Source of the DNA: Clostridium omnivorum
GTDB taxonomy: Bacteria; Bacillota; Clostridia; Clostridiales; Clostridiaceae
NCBI RefSeq assembly: GCF_026012015.1
Contig: NZ_BRXR01000001.1
Span: 3,869,501-3,933,500 of the forward strand
Length of the DNA stretch: 64,000 nt
Reading direction: 5' to 3'
Each line of letters starts with the position of its first letter. Positions within the stretch are counted from its first letter, which is position 1. The notes below the pieces were generated by a model. That model had not been told where the DNA came from. It saw only the letters and a program-made list of their open reading frames with translations, and did no database searches. A program made the position numbers and the translations under genes. Positions 34,413 through 44,106 of this stretch are shown in pieces.

Positions 34413-35351
34413 GTGAGGGTATTCGATATATTAAACAATTTTAAAGAAGTGGATAAAAACGTAGATTTAACTAAGAGCAACTATTGGATACTGGTTGCTG
34501 TTGAGGAGCTAGAAAATATAAAAGATCTTCTTTTGCTTGATGAAGAAATTATATATGAATGTATTGATTTACAGCAGCTTCCAAAAATTAGTTTTTTCGA
34601 TGGATATGTATTTATTGTGTTTAATATATTGGAGTACAAAGACAAAGAGGTAATTTCAAAGGAATTAAACATTATTTTGAGTGAGGACTATATAATAACA
34701 GTATGTAAAGAGGATTTATCTATAATTGAGGAGCTAATAGAGGATATAAAAGATTCTAAAAACTGTTTTATTCTAAAGGAAAAACCAATTCCTTGTATTC
34801 TACTTTATTATATTTTAGATAGGATTATAGTAAGAAATTATGACGTAATATCTTCACTTGAGGCACAAGCAGATAAAATAGAGATAAGTATCTTGAAAAA
34901 TCCAAAGCAAGTTCAAATAGATGAACTAATTCACTTAAGAAGACAGGTTTATAAAATAAGAAAATTTTTAAATCCGCTTAGGTATATTGGAGACAGTTTG
35001 ATTAGCAACGATAATTCAATAATAAAACAAGATAGTTTAAAATTTTTTAAAAACCTTAATAATAAGCTTGATAAACTTATGATGGCATTAGAAAGTCTTA
35101 TTCAGAACTTAGCATTAGTAAGAGAGGCTTTTGAATCTGAAATTGCAAATAAGACAAATGACCTAATGAAAGTATTTACAATAATAGCTACAATTTTTTT
35201 ACCTCTTAATCTAATAACAAGCATGTATGGAATGAATGTAAAACATATTCCTCTAGTTGGAATAGATTATGGCTATTACTATATTGTGCTAATAATGATA
35301 TTAGTTTCCATATTTATGATTTTTTTATTTAAAAAAAAGAAATGGTTATAA
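34413..35351 (+). CDS. corA: CorA-family magnesium transporter
   Basis: A 312-residue inner-membrane divalent-cation channel. GTG 34413 has GGTGAT 6 nt upstream and is preferred over GTG 34404. A long cytoplasmic alpha/beta and stalk region (1-250) is followed by two C-terminal transmembrane helices. The signature YGMN follows TM1 (LITSMYGMNV), and the tail FLFKKKKW is basic. It is the fourth gene of the hprK cluster, 36 nt after the cyclo-ligase. Confidence 0.92.
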   Translation: MRVFDILNNFKEVDKNVDLTKSNYWILVAVEELENIKDLLLLDEEIIYECIDLQQLPKISFFDGYVFIVFNILEYKDKEVISKELNIILSEDYIITVCKEDLSIIEELIEDIKDSKNCFILKEKPIPCILLYYILDRIIVRNYDVISSLEAQADKIEISILKNPKQVQIDELIHLRRQVYKIRKFLNPLRYIGDSLISNDNSIIKQDSLKFFKNLNNKLDKLMMALESLIQNLALVREAFESEIANKTNDLMKVFTIIATIFLPLNLITSMYGMNVKHIPLVGIDYGYYYIVLIMILVSIFMIFLFKKKKWL

Positions 35352-35388
35352 TTTGTGTTTTTTTGAAAAGTTTAGTATTATAGTATTG

Positions 35389-35421
35389 TGTAAACATTAT
35401 AATAAAAAATTGTTGTTTACA
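35389..35421. promoter_or_regulatory. inverted repeat around the likely -10 of the M18 aminopeptidase
   Basis: TGTAAAC (35389-35395) and GTTTACA (35415-35421) are perfect inverted arms 19 nt apart, with TATAAT (35398-35403) between them. This is a candidate operator; no clear -35 partner was found. Confidence 0.35.
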
Positions 35422-35462
35422 TAGTTTAAAACTAAGGCAAAGAAAGCGGAGGGGGAAAGAAA

Positions 35463-36869
35463 ATGTCAGAAAAAGAATTATTAACTAAAAAATATGAGTA
35501 TGCTTGGGAAAAGTATTCTAAGGAAGAATTAGACAAAGTATTCGAATTATCTAACAGATATAAGGATTTTATGTCTAAATGCAAAACTGAAAGGGAATGT
35601 GTAAACGAATTCATCGATCTTGCTGAGAAAAAAGGTTATAAGAATTTAGACACAATAATTAAGGAAAATGGAACACTTAAAGCTGGAGACAAAGTTTATG
35701 TTAATAATATGGGAAAAACTCTTGCGCTATTTTTAATTGGTTCAGAACCATTTGAAAGAGGAATGAAAATATTAGGTGCACACGTAGACTCTCCAAGACT
35801 TGATTTAAAGCAAAATCCATTATATGAGGATACTGATTTAGCTATGATGGAAACTCACTATTATGGCGGAATAAAGAAATATCAATGGGTAACTCTACCA
35901 CTAGCAATTCACGGAGTAATGGTTAAAAAAGATGGTACTGTAGTTAATGTTGTTGTTGGTGAAGATGACAACGACCCAGTAGTAGGAATTTCAGATCTTC
36001 TAATACACTTATCTGCAGATCAAATGCAAAAGAAACTTGATAAAGGCATAGAAGGAGAAGACTTAAACGTTTTAGTTGGAAGTATGCCTATAGAAGATAA
36101 AGAGGCAAAAGATAGAGTTAAGCAAAATATTTTAAGATTATTAAACGAAAAGTATGGAATAGTAGAAGAAGATTTTGTTTCTGCTGAACTTGAAGTTGTA
36201 CCTGCAGGAAAAGCAAGAGATTATGGACTTGATAGAAGTATGGTTATGGCTTATGGACATGACGACAGAGTTTGTTCATTTACTTCTTTTGAAGCTCTTA
36301 TGAATATTGAAAGTACTGACAAAACTTGCGTTGCTCTTTTAGTAGATAAAGAAGAAATAGGTAGTGTAGGTGCTACTGGAATGCAGTCAAGATTCTTTGA
36401 AAATACTGTAGCAGAAGTAATGAATTTAGCAGGTCAATATAGTGAACTTAAGGTAAGAAGAGCTCTTAGCAACTCAAAGATGCTTTCTTCAGACGTAAGT
36501 GCTGCATTTGATCCTAATTTCCCTTCAGTAATGGAGAAGAAGAATACTGCTTACTTTGGAAAAGGAATAGTATTTAACAAATATACTGGAGCTAGAGGAA
36601 AAGGTGGATGCAACGATGCAAACCCAGAATACATAGCAGAATTAAGAGCTATAATGGAAAAACACGGAGTTTCATGGCAAACAGCTGAACTTGGAAAGGT
36701 TGACCAGGGAGGCGGAGGAACAATAGCTTATATACTTGCTGAATACAATATGCAAGTAATTGATTGCGGTGTTGCACTTCATAATATGCATGCACCATGG
36801 GAAGTAGCAAGTAAGGCTGATATTTACGAAGCAGAAAAAGCTTACAAAGCATTCTTAATTGAAGCATAA
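35463..36869 (+). CDS. M18-family aminopeptidase (aspartyl aminopeptidase)
   Basis: A 468-residue dizinc aminopeptidase. Metal-site motifs: LGAHVDSPRLDLK (His, Asp), YGGIKKYQW, YGHDDRVCSF (Asp), DKEEIGSVGATGM (catalytic Glu pair) and LHNMHAPWEVASKAD (His). The internal GKVDQGGGGTIAYI stretch is family-typical. GGAGGGGG is a very strong ribosome site, and codon choice looks more biased than in neighbours, both hinting at high expression. A strong terminator follows. No signal peptide, so cytoplasmic peptide turnover. Confidence 0.93.
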   Translation: MSEKELLTKKYEYAWEKYSKEELDKVFELSNRYKDFMSKCKTERECVNEFIDLAEKKGYKNLDTIIKENGTLKAGDKVYVNNMGKTLALFLIGSEPFERGMKILGAHVDSPRLDLKQNPLYEDTDLAMMETHYYGGIKKYQWVTLPLAIHGVMVKKDGTVVNVVVGEDDNDPVVGISDLLIHLSADQMQKKLDKGIEGEDLNVLVGSMPIEDKEAKDRVKQNILRLLNEKYGIVEEDFVSAELEVVPAGKARDYGLDRSMVMAYGHDDRVCSFTSFEALMNIESTDKTCVALLVDKEEIGSVGATGMQSRFFENTVAEVMNLAGQYSELKVRRALSNSKMLSSDVSAAFDPNFPSVMEKKNTAYFGKGIVFNKYTGARGKGGCNDANPEYIAELRAIMEKHGVSWQTAELGKVDQGGGGTIAYILAEYNMQVIDCGVALHNMHAPWEVASKADIYEAEKAYKAFLIEA

Positions 36870-36903
36870 AAAATAAGGCAGATTAATTCTGCCTTATTTT
36901 TTT
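36868..36903. terminator. bidirectional terminator
   Basis: AAATAAGGCAGA pairs with TCTGCCTTATTT around TTAAT; A-run on the left and T-run on the right. The stop of the minus-strand PHP gene lies in the right arm. Confidence 0.9.
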
Positions 36904-37727
36904 AACCTATCTAAAAAAGTTTCAATATCATTGTTTGAAAGGAAAACACATCCCAGATCTCCATGACCATTATCACGTTCGCTAATACCATGAAAATCTG
37001 AGCCCCCTGTAATTATTTTATTGTATTCTGCAGCAATAGCCTTTAGCATAGCTGTTTGCTCAATACTATTGGAATGATAAATAGCTTCAACACCATCGAA
37101 ATCATAATTTAACAATTCCCTTATAGAATTCTTTCTTAATAATACAGGATGAGCTAAAACTGCAAGAGCGTTAACAGATTTTAAAAGACTTATACCTTCT
37201 TCTACAGATAGATTCTTTTTTGGAACATAGGCAGGACTGTCCTCATTAATGATATTTTTGAAAATATGTTCATAGCTGTATGGATATCCTGCATCAACTA
37301 TAGCTTTTGCAATATGAGGTCTTGCAATAACACCTTTAGCATTTTGTATAATATCTTTATAATTTATTTCAATACCAAAATAGTGTTTTAAATTATCAAC
37401 TATTTTTTCTCCTCTATAGATTCTGTAATTAATCATGTCAGTTAAAACTTTTTTGAAATCCTGAGATTTGTAGCTATTATCTTTAAAATATCCAAGAACA
37501 TGTACACTTTCTCCGTTATGAGTGGTTGAGAGTTCTATTCCTGGTATTACACTAATATTACAAATAACTCCTTCTTCAATTGCTGCTTCAACAGAAGATA
37601 TTGTATCATGGTCTGTTACTGCCATAATATCTACATGTCTTTCTCTTGCTAGGTGAACTAATTCCTGTGGAGAAAGTTTACCATCTGATGCATTTGTATG
37701 TAAATGAAAATCCCCCTTAAAAAACAT
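36894..37727 (-). CDS. PHP-domain phosphoesterase (YciV/TrpH type)
   Basis: A 277-residue protein of the PHP fold, with all metal-site motifs: DFHLHTNASDG, AVTDHDTISS, IPGIELSTTHNG, LAHPVLLRK and GGSDFHG. The length and an insertion at about 100-195 match the YciV/RNase AM group, which hydrolyses 3',5'-nucleotide diphosphates or 5'-end RNA mononucleotides. GAGGTAAATT precedes ATG 37727. Single gene between two terminators. Confidence 0.9.
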   Translation of the reverse strand: MFFKGDFHLHTNASDGKLSPQELVHLARERHVDIMAVTDHDTISSVEAAIEEGVICNISVIPGIELSTTHNGESVHVLGYFKDNSYKSQDFKKVLTDMINYRIYRGEKIVDNLKHYFGIEINYKDIIQNAKGVIARPHIAKAIVDAGYPYSYEHIFKNIINEDSPAYVPKKNLSVEEGISLLKSVNALAVLAHPVLLRKNSIRELLNYDFDGVEAIYHSNSIEQTAMLKAIAAEYNKIITGGSDFHGISERDNGHGDLGCVFLSNNDIETFLDRLKK

Positions 37728-37840
37728 AATTTACCTCGCAGTTTATTTTTTTATACTTTTAATAATTATATAATATTTTTATAATATAATAAAGGATAAG
37801 CTGGTATTTTTATTATATATTTATTACCATACAAAGATAT

Positions 37841-37867
37841 AAAAATCGCTGCAGTAATCTGCAGCGA
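37841..37867 (-). terminator. terminator of the LDH-like operon
   Basis: On the minus strand TCGCTGCAG and CTGCAGCGA form a perfect 9-bp stem with an ATTA loop, then TTTTTATATC. It follows the LDH-like stop by 4 nt. Confidence 0.88.
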
Positions 37868-37871
37868 CTTC

Positions 37872-39113
37872 CTACACTAATTTTTCAAGATAGTCATAGG
37901 TATTTTGAAGTTTTGAATATAACTTTTCAGGAAAATCATAAGTTTCAAGTTCCACTCCAGAAGGTAAAAGTCTATTTTTTGCTCCTATGAAAATACCACC
38001 CATGAAAGTTGCACTATAGTGCCATTCTTTTTTTATGGTTTCTATAAAAGCAAGAGTACCAGAACCTAGTGCAGGAGCAACAAAAGGCTTAAAGCCAAAG
38101 GCACGTACATCTAGATTTGCTTTTTTAGTTCTTATTGTCAAATAGTCAGATAGCTCTTCATTATAGTTTGAAATACTATCAGCTACTACTACGCCTTCTC
38201 CATGTGGACCGAAAATTCTTCCTTCTTTTAAATATTGAGATGCACCTTTTTCTTCTGCAAAGTAAGCAGCTCTTCCATGCATAACTCCTAAACCATACCC
38301 TCTAATTTGTTCTGGTGCTAGTCCTCTAAAGTCCATTATTCCATTTTCGTCTTTGTTACTTTCATTAAAAGCTACTTTACAAAGCATATCAACAGGATCT
38401 GATACTACTATAAATAATCCATTAAAGTTCTTATCCCTAGCCATTTTAACATACTGCTTAAGAATTTTCGCATTTCCTTCAAATTGTGCTATTCTCACAT
38501 CTTCAGGTTCTTTGCCTACCTCAGGCACACCAACAGAAACGCAAAAGGCAAATATTTCGCAATCAAATAATTCTTCTTCTTTTAATGGGTGAATTTCAGG
38601 GTGTATAGCACTGTCATCAGGAGATAATATTTGAGCTGCCTCATAGTGCCATCTTTTAATCCTGTTTTCTTCTACATCATAAATACCAACCCTTGATACG
38701 TAATCTCCGCCCATAAGTCTAAGGCCGGCTACAAGAGTCCCTCCTACATCACCTAGACCCACTATATTAATTCTCCATTTATCAGGATAGTTAATACTTA
38801 GAACCTTTTCCCAATAAGGATAAGTGGCATTTATAGAAGTAACCTGCCTTTTATTTATTTTATCAATTAGCCAGTTAGGTATATCAGTTACATTGTCAAC
38901 GGGCTTTTTAAGTATAGACAAATCCTCTTTTTCCATAAAAAGCTCTGAAGGATGTGTAACACAAAAACTCCTTCTGCTCTTTCGTGGATCAATATTTGTT
39001 AAAGCATAGATTATGCCTTGTTCTTTTTTTGCTTCCTCTTCAGATACTATTTCGTAACTGTCTCTAGGAATTTTCGAAAGTACAATCTTATTATTAATTC
39101 TGTAATAAATCAT
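37872..39113 (-). CDS. atypical lactate/malate dehydrogenase-family protein
   Basis: A 413-residue protein, about 100 longer than LDH/MDH. A roughly 110-residue N-terminal extension of unknown fold precedes the dehydrogenase. Core motifs: NAD loop GLGDVGGTL (119-127), GVPEVGKEPEDVR where LDH has the mobile substrate loop, VSDPVDML for N/D-P-V-D (238-244), GYGLGVMHGRAA where LDH has its domain-2 helix, and GPHGEGVV (302-309) bearing the catalytic His. The substrate-specifying Arg/Gln position is not clear, so the substrate is unknown. It lies 14 nt downstream of the 1625-residue gene and is very likely co-transcribed. Confidence 0.75.
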   Translation of the reverse strand: MIYYRINNKIVLSKIPRDSYEIVSEEEAKKEQGIIYALTNIDPRKSRRSFCVTHPSELFMEKEDLSILKKPVDNVTDIPNWLIDKINKRQVTSINATYPYWEKVLSINYPDKWRINIVGLGDVGGTLVAGLRLMGGDYVSRVGIYDVEENRIKRWHYEAAQILSPDDSAIHPEIHPLKEEELFDCEIFAFCVSVGVPEVGKEPEDVRIAQFEGNAKILKQYVKMARDKNFNGLFIVVSDPVDMLCKVAFNESNKDENGIMDFRGLAPEQIRGYGLGVMHGRAAYFAEEKGASQYLKEGRIFGPHGEGVVVADSISNYNEELSDYLTIRTKKANLDVRAFGFKPFVAPALGSGTLAFIETIKKEWHYSATFMGGIFIGAKNRLLPSGVELETYDFPEKLYSKLQNTYDYLEKLV

Positions 39114-39127
39114 TTTTTTCTCCTCCG

Positions 39128-42100
39128 TTACTTTAAATTAATTATATTTTCAAACCTGTTTAGCAGTTCAAAATCATTTTTCAGATATAAGGAAGGACTT
39201 AAATTTAGATCATATTCCATATCTTTCCCATGATCAGGACATCGAGGTATGGTGAATACTTGACCTAAATAATGCAAGCTTAGATTTTTTTCGTTTATTT
39301 TATGATACTCATCTTCTAAGCAAGTAATGATTTCAATTGCATTTTCAATACACACCTTAGATAAATTATATACAGCAGTAATATTTGAATTCCTTATAAA
39401 TGTTGGAGAAGTGTAGGGCATAATTAAATTTATGGATGGTAGAAGATTTCTCTCAGGGAATTGTCCTCTCCAAAGAGAATCGCCACCTATAAAGGGATAA
39501 AGAGAATTTTCATTAAACCATAATTTAAGCCTTGGAATAAAGTATACACTATCAACTTCTCTATTTTGCATATCCATTAAGTCTTTTCCCCTACCGGATA
39601 ATATTCCAGCAAGTATTTTTTGTACCCTTATGTTTTCATTTTTGAAAAGTGGGTCTAGAGCCTTCATCCTATATCCTTTGTGAAGTATATTATCTACTAG
39701 TATTACAGGCCTATTAAAGGATCTCAACATTTTTACCTGAGTTTCCAAATTTAAATAATATGGAGATTCTGCAATTCTAAAACCTTTAATATCAGGATTA
39801 AAGTATTTTTCAGTGTGCAAAGCTTTAGTAACTGTATTTGGTATAACGTATCTATCTAATATGTCACCATAAGGAACGCACATAGAAGGTCCAAGTTTTT
39901 TGGGCTCAGTTATAGTAGTTGAAACTTCATTTTCGCTGCATATTTTTCTTATCATTGACTGATGCAGCATACTACTATCAAATATTAATAGAAGTTCCCC
40001 AGGATAGAGTCTTATAAGTGCTTCCTGAAGCTTTTTTCTAGTACTAATAATAGTTTGCTTAATTTTTAAATTGCTCCTAAATGGTTCCTTTATGATATTT
40101 TCTAGGTCTAGATTTAAAATGCATGGTGAACTCATATCTACAATATATGTAGATAAATCATCATTGAAGTTGTCTAACTCAATGAAACCTTGGAGCTTTA
40201 AGAGCTCACTCATGGATGAACTGTTCCTCTGCATTCTTGTATTTCTTACTATTGTATATTGATAATCCTTTCCTATGCAGAAGGCAAGGGTTTCTGTCAA
40301 TAAAATTTGCTCAAGATAGCTGGTTTTATCACTTGAGTTAACAAAAAAGCTGTTTAGAAGAACAATTCTGCCAAAACTATTATCTCTAATGTATTGGGAT
40401 AGTTTATCATTTTGAATTTCTTCATATAGTTTTCCAGAACGAATCCAATAAAAAGTAGAAAAGCCCAATATCTCGTCATTATTATAACTGTTTTTTAATA
40501 ATATAATTCTTCCAGATGGCTTAGAAAAAAGCTGTTTCAATTCATTTGAAAGTATTTTATCCTCCTCATTAGTTAACTTGGATAGAGCTTTTACTAGACC
40601 ATCACTATACTCTTCAATTACTTCAACCTTAAGCCATAAAGATGAAAGCATAGATTTATCTTGAGGCTCCTTTTGATAAAAACCATTTTCATATATATAT
40701 TGCTGTGATAATTCATCAATAAGGCTAGAAATATCCCTGTTCTCATCTATATATTTCCTTATTTGTGTAGAGCTAATATCAGAATACTTACTTGGAAGCA
40801 TGAGCCATTCAACTTTGCCGTCAATGTTTTTGGTACATTCATGGACTTTTTTACTTCTGCCTCTCTCAAAAATAATATGATTAAAACTATGAATAGAGTC
40901 GGAGGTTTTTTCAGATTTATAGCTTGATGCATTAAGTACTACATCACTACCAACTGCAATATATACCTCTGAATCTGGAAAATTTCCCTTTAGGGTTTTT
41001 AAGTCATCTATACTAGCAATATTAGTTGGATATATATCTGGATATATGTAGATATTTAGTTCACTTGCTATAGACATATTAAGTATGTTTCTTCTTAATA
41101 AGTTAGGTAGTGTCTTTTTAGACCAAGAGAATTCATCCACTGCAAGATATACCTCAAATCCCATATCACGTATGGCTTTACAAATTTCCTTATGACTCAG
41201 TGAAAATGGATCAAAGGTTCCTGGGAAAAAGGCAACTTTTTTTGGTGCTTCAATTTTAATATTTCCGTAAAAGAAACTGTAATCAGAAATAAATCTATAA
41301 ATATGATTTAATGCAGCTGAGTTAGTTAAAAACAAAAGCTCCTCGTTTTTACTATCTGTAATAAGGGTTAGTATTTTTTTACCTATTAAAGTAAATATAC
41401 TTTCCTTTTGGATTAAATTCAAGTACTTTGTGCCAAATATATCTTTACCGATAACGCTAAAAGCTGATTGTTTAGTTTTTAGATTATAGTCGCTTAAACC
41501 ATTTAGCAATATACCAAGCATATTAATTAATCTAGTATTATAGGCTGTTTCGGGCTCACTAAATCTTTCCTTATAATTTGGATAATTAGAAATTGAAATT
41601 CCAATTGTTTTAAGTATTAAGGATTTTACATTAGGAGTAGAACTTTTTATCTTTCCAAACAAATCATCTATTATCTCGTTAAGTTCCTTAGGTTGAAGAT
41701 AAAGAATTATTTGACCAACATAGTGAGGTATGTATTCTGTAAACCTATTACCCTCAATTTCTAATGCCCTTAAAAGTTCTACAGCTACTTCATTCCTCTG
41801 AGCCAATGAAATATAAGGAAGAATCCTTAGTATGGCTGATCCAGCTTCGTTTCTAACCTTTTCAATGGCACTAACCTTTAATATATTGCAAAAGTGTATT
41901 GCTGTATGCAATCCATTTGATTTTGGGTCTTTTAAAGCATATTCTAAAAGTAGTGTAATCTGACTCTGTTTTTTAACCCATTCTGTATCAGTTTTTAAGT
42001 TACTAAGAAAAATATCTTGAATATATTTTTCGTCATGAATACAGTATTTACTTAGAATATCAACTGAAATCTTTTCTGAAAGCTGTGTAGCAAGTTTTAA

Positions 42101-44005
42101 TTTTAATAAATTTTCAGAAGGCTGCTTACTTCTGTTTAAATTAAGTGAAATAAATTCCCTTAGTGAACTTAAAAATCCACTTTCCTCAGGAACCTTTGGA
42201 ACAATTTCAATACAATTTTCAAGTGCTGACAAACGTATTATGCTATTACGTTTCTTAAGCATATGTAAAATATAATTGAAAATTGGATATAGTTCTTCTT
42301 CATATGGCGTCAAAGGAATATACTTTGCACTTTCCAATAGAAATATATGATTATCAAAATTTGTGTACATAGATTCATCATAAAATTCAGCTATTACTTT
42401 TCGATAGCCTGGCATAGACTTTTCACTGCAGTTTGAAAATAAAGCACTAATCATAAAGCTTAAGTTATAACCTAACCAGAATTTATGAGTAGCAATTACT
42501 TTATGTCCAGGGTATAACAATTCATTAATATAATATTTGAGAAGTTCAAAGCTAGTAATTTCCGGGCTTTCTAGAGTAGCCTCCAGTGGAAGTTCTTTAC
42601 CATAATCCTCATCAAATATTGCTATAAGTGTACCTAAGAGCTCCGCACAGTGTCTTCTTATATCGTCTTCAGGGTGTACAAAGTTTTCAAATAAAAACTT
42701 TATGGTTTGAAGTTTTTGGCTTTGAGTTAAGTAAGTGGAGTATTCTTCAAGTGTTCTAATATATTCTCTAAAGTTTTTCCAGTCCTTTTCACTTCTTGCT
42801 CTCTCTAATATTTCTTCGAGCGAATTTTCATCTCTTAATTGATACATCAAGTTGATATTATGATTAATTGATAAATATTTCAAATTTTGAACTATTAAGC
42901 TTCCTTGAGATAGAGCATAATTTTTACGAATATTTACGGAAGTTTGAAGCCTAGCCTGCTCTGAAACTTCTAGTGAAGTTGTTACACCTAGATTTATTAA
43001 ATAGTCCTCAAAGTCCTTTAACTTTTCATATACACGCTTATATCTTTTTTCTTTTTTTGCATCTACATTATCCAGTTTTTCAAGTATTACATTAAAAGAG
43101 TCCTTTAATGAGAAAATGTGCATCTCTATTCCGGAATCAGTTGTTCTGTTTTTTACCCTAAAATCAGCATAAATAAGAATTAACGATTCAAGGGATAAGT
43201 TTTCAAGCTCTAAGTCCCAGGTAGAATGCTTAACTGCTATATTCCTTATATAATTTATTCCTAGTTTTTTAAACCATTGATCGGTGTAATAATAATGAAG
43301 GTAAGGTACTCTTTTTAACTCTGCTTGTTTGCATCCATATTTCCCAATATCATGACCAGCAGCAGCTCCAGAGACTCTGCCTAAATCTACAGCTAATCCA
43401 AGGGCTTTTAGCTGGCGGGCAATATAAAGAGCTAAATAGTGTACACCACAAATATGGTCAAGGGTATTAAATTTAAAAATTTCTCCATTTAGCTTCATCA
43501 TTTCATAAATATAGTTTCGCTTATAGGTTCTGATAAATTTTTTAAATTCTTCTGTAGATTCTAAGGTCTCTTCTTCTTCGTCAGTTAGAAAGGTGATTGG
43601 ATATTTACTTTGCCAACTATTATCAGAGGATTTTTTTTGTGCTTCATTAACTATTTTTAAAACTTTAAGATAGAACTCACAGGCGGTGTCCAAGCTATTA
43701 TTAAGACTAATAGTAACAGCATCTGGAAAGGTTTTATTCAGCGCATATTGATAAATATAAAAAAGCCAATCTTCAGGCTGTGGCTCAGGGGAAAGAAGTT
43801 CCATAAAACCTTTACATATATTCAGAACTTTAGTGCAGCTAAAGTCATTAGCTTCAATTATACTTTTAATTTGTTTAGAAAAATTATCACTAGAAATATA
43901 TTCTTCTAGCATAGATCTTTTAATTTTGATTTTATTTAGCCACTTAATATTTAATAGTTTTCTTGTTAAATTGCTATATAGTTCTTCATATAGTTTAGTA
44001 TTCAT
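39128..44005 (-). CDS. 1625-residue protein: HD, helical repeats, NadD-like, PRTase-like
   Basis: One continuous ORF with AGGGAGGAT before ATG 44005. Layout: 1-160 helical; 180-345 HD domain (H184, AAGHDIGKYG with H218/D219, AVKHSTW with H260, LIYADFRVKN), YqeK-like; 350-910 almost all helical, resembling HEAT/ARM repeats; 923-1110 a NadD-type nucleotidyltransferase (VAFFPGTFDPFSLSH at 924-938, DISSTQIRKYI at 1076-1086); about 1120-1295 an unassigned alpha/beta region, perhaps GNAT-like; about 1310-1530 a phosphoribosyltransferase-like region (RPVILVDNILHKGYRM at 1432-1447). In other genomes nadD and yqeK are separate neighbours. Role unknown, nucleotide or NAD-like chemistry inferred. Confidence 0.75.
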   Translation of the reverse strand: MNTKLYEELYSNLTRKLLNIKWLNKIKIKRSMLEEYISSDNFSKQIKSIIEANDFSCTKVLNICKGFMELLSPEPQPEDWLFYIYQYALNKTFPDAVTISLNNSLDTACEFYLKVLKIVNEAQKKSSDNSWQSKYPITFLTDEEEETLESTEEFKKFIRTYKRNYIYEMMKLNGEIFKFNTLDHICGVHYLALYIARQLKALGLAVDLGRVSGAAAGHDIGKYGCKQAELKRVPYLHYYYTDQWFKKLGINYIRNIAVKHSTWDLELENLSLESLILIYADFRVKNRTTDSGIEMHIFSLKDSFNVILEKLDNVDAKKEKRYKRVYEKLKDFEDYLINLGVTTSLEVSEQARLQTSVNIRKNYALSQGSLIVQNLKYLSINHNINLMYQLRDENSLEEILERARSEKDWKNFREYIRTLEEYSTYLTQSQKLQTIKFLFENFVHPEDDIRRHCAELLGTLIAIFDEDYGKELPLEATLESPEITSFELLKYYINELLYPGHKVIATHKFWLGYNLSFMISALFSNCSEKSMPGYRKVIAEFYDESMYTNFDNHIFLLESAKYIPLTPYEEELYPIFNYILHMLKKRNSIIRLSALENCIEIVPKVPEESGFLSSLREFISLNLNRSKQPSENLLKLKLATQLSEKISVDILSKYCIHDEKYIQDIFLSNLKTDTEWVKKQSQITLLLEYALKDPKSNGLHTAIHFCNILKVSAIEKVRNEAGSAILRILPYISLAQRNEVAVELLRALEIEGNRFTEYIPHYVGQIILYLQPKELNEIIDDLFGKIKSSTPNVKSLILKTIGISISNYPNYKERFSEPETAYNTRLINMLGILLNGLSDYNLKTKQSAFSVIGKDIFGTKYLNLIQKESIFTLIGKKILTLITDSKNEELLFLTNSAALNHIYRFISDYSFFYGNIKIEAPKKVAFFPGTFDPFSLSHKEICKAIRDMGFEVYLAVDEFSWSKKTLPNLLRRNILNMSIASELNIYIYPDIYPTNIASIDDLKTLKGNFPDSEVYIAVGSDVVLNASSYKSEKTSDSIHSFNHIIFERGRSKKVHECTKNIDGKVEWLMLPSKYSDISSTQIRKYIDENRDISSLIDELSQQYIYENGFYQKEPQDKSMLSSLWLKVEVIEEYSDGLVKALSKLTNEEDKILSNELKQLFSKPSGRIILLKNSYNNDEILGFSTFYWIRSGKLYEEIQNDKLSQYIRDNSFGRIVLLNSFFVNSSDKTSYLEQILLTETLAFCIGKDYQYTIVRNTRMQRNSSSMSELLKLQGFIELDNFNDDLSTYIVDMSSPCILNLDLENIIKEPFRSNLKIKQTIISTRKKLQEALIRLYPGELLLIFDSSMLHQSMIRKICSENEVSTTITEPKKLGPSMCVPYGDILDRYVIPNTVTKALHTEKYFNPDIKGFRIAESPYYLNLETQVKMLRSFNRPVILVDNILHKGYRMKALDPLFKNENIRVQKILAGILSGRGKDLMDMQNREVDSVYFIPRLKLWFNENSLYPFIGGDSLWRGQFPERNLLPSINLIMPYTSPTFIRNSNITAVYNLSKVCIENAIEIITCLEDEYHKINEKNLSLHYLGQVFTIPRCPDHGKDMEYDLNLSPSLYLKNDFELLNRFENIINLK

Positions 44006-44078
44006 TTGTATCCTCCCTAAAAATAGTAGGTATCTTTAAATATATATTATAGTGTTTTTCATGAATAAGGGCAATAAA

Positions 44079-44106
44079 AAGTACCTTATCTTGGAATAAG
44101 GTACTT
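44079..44106 (-). terminator. terminator of the lipoprotein gene
   Basis: On the minus strand AAGTACCTTAT pairs with ATAAGGTACTT, then TTTTATTG. The hairpin includes the last codons of the lipoprotein gene. Confidence 0.8.
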
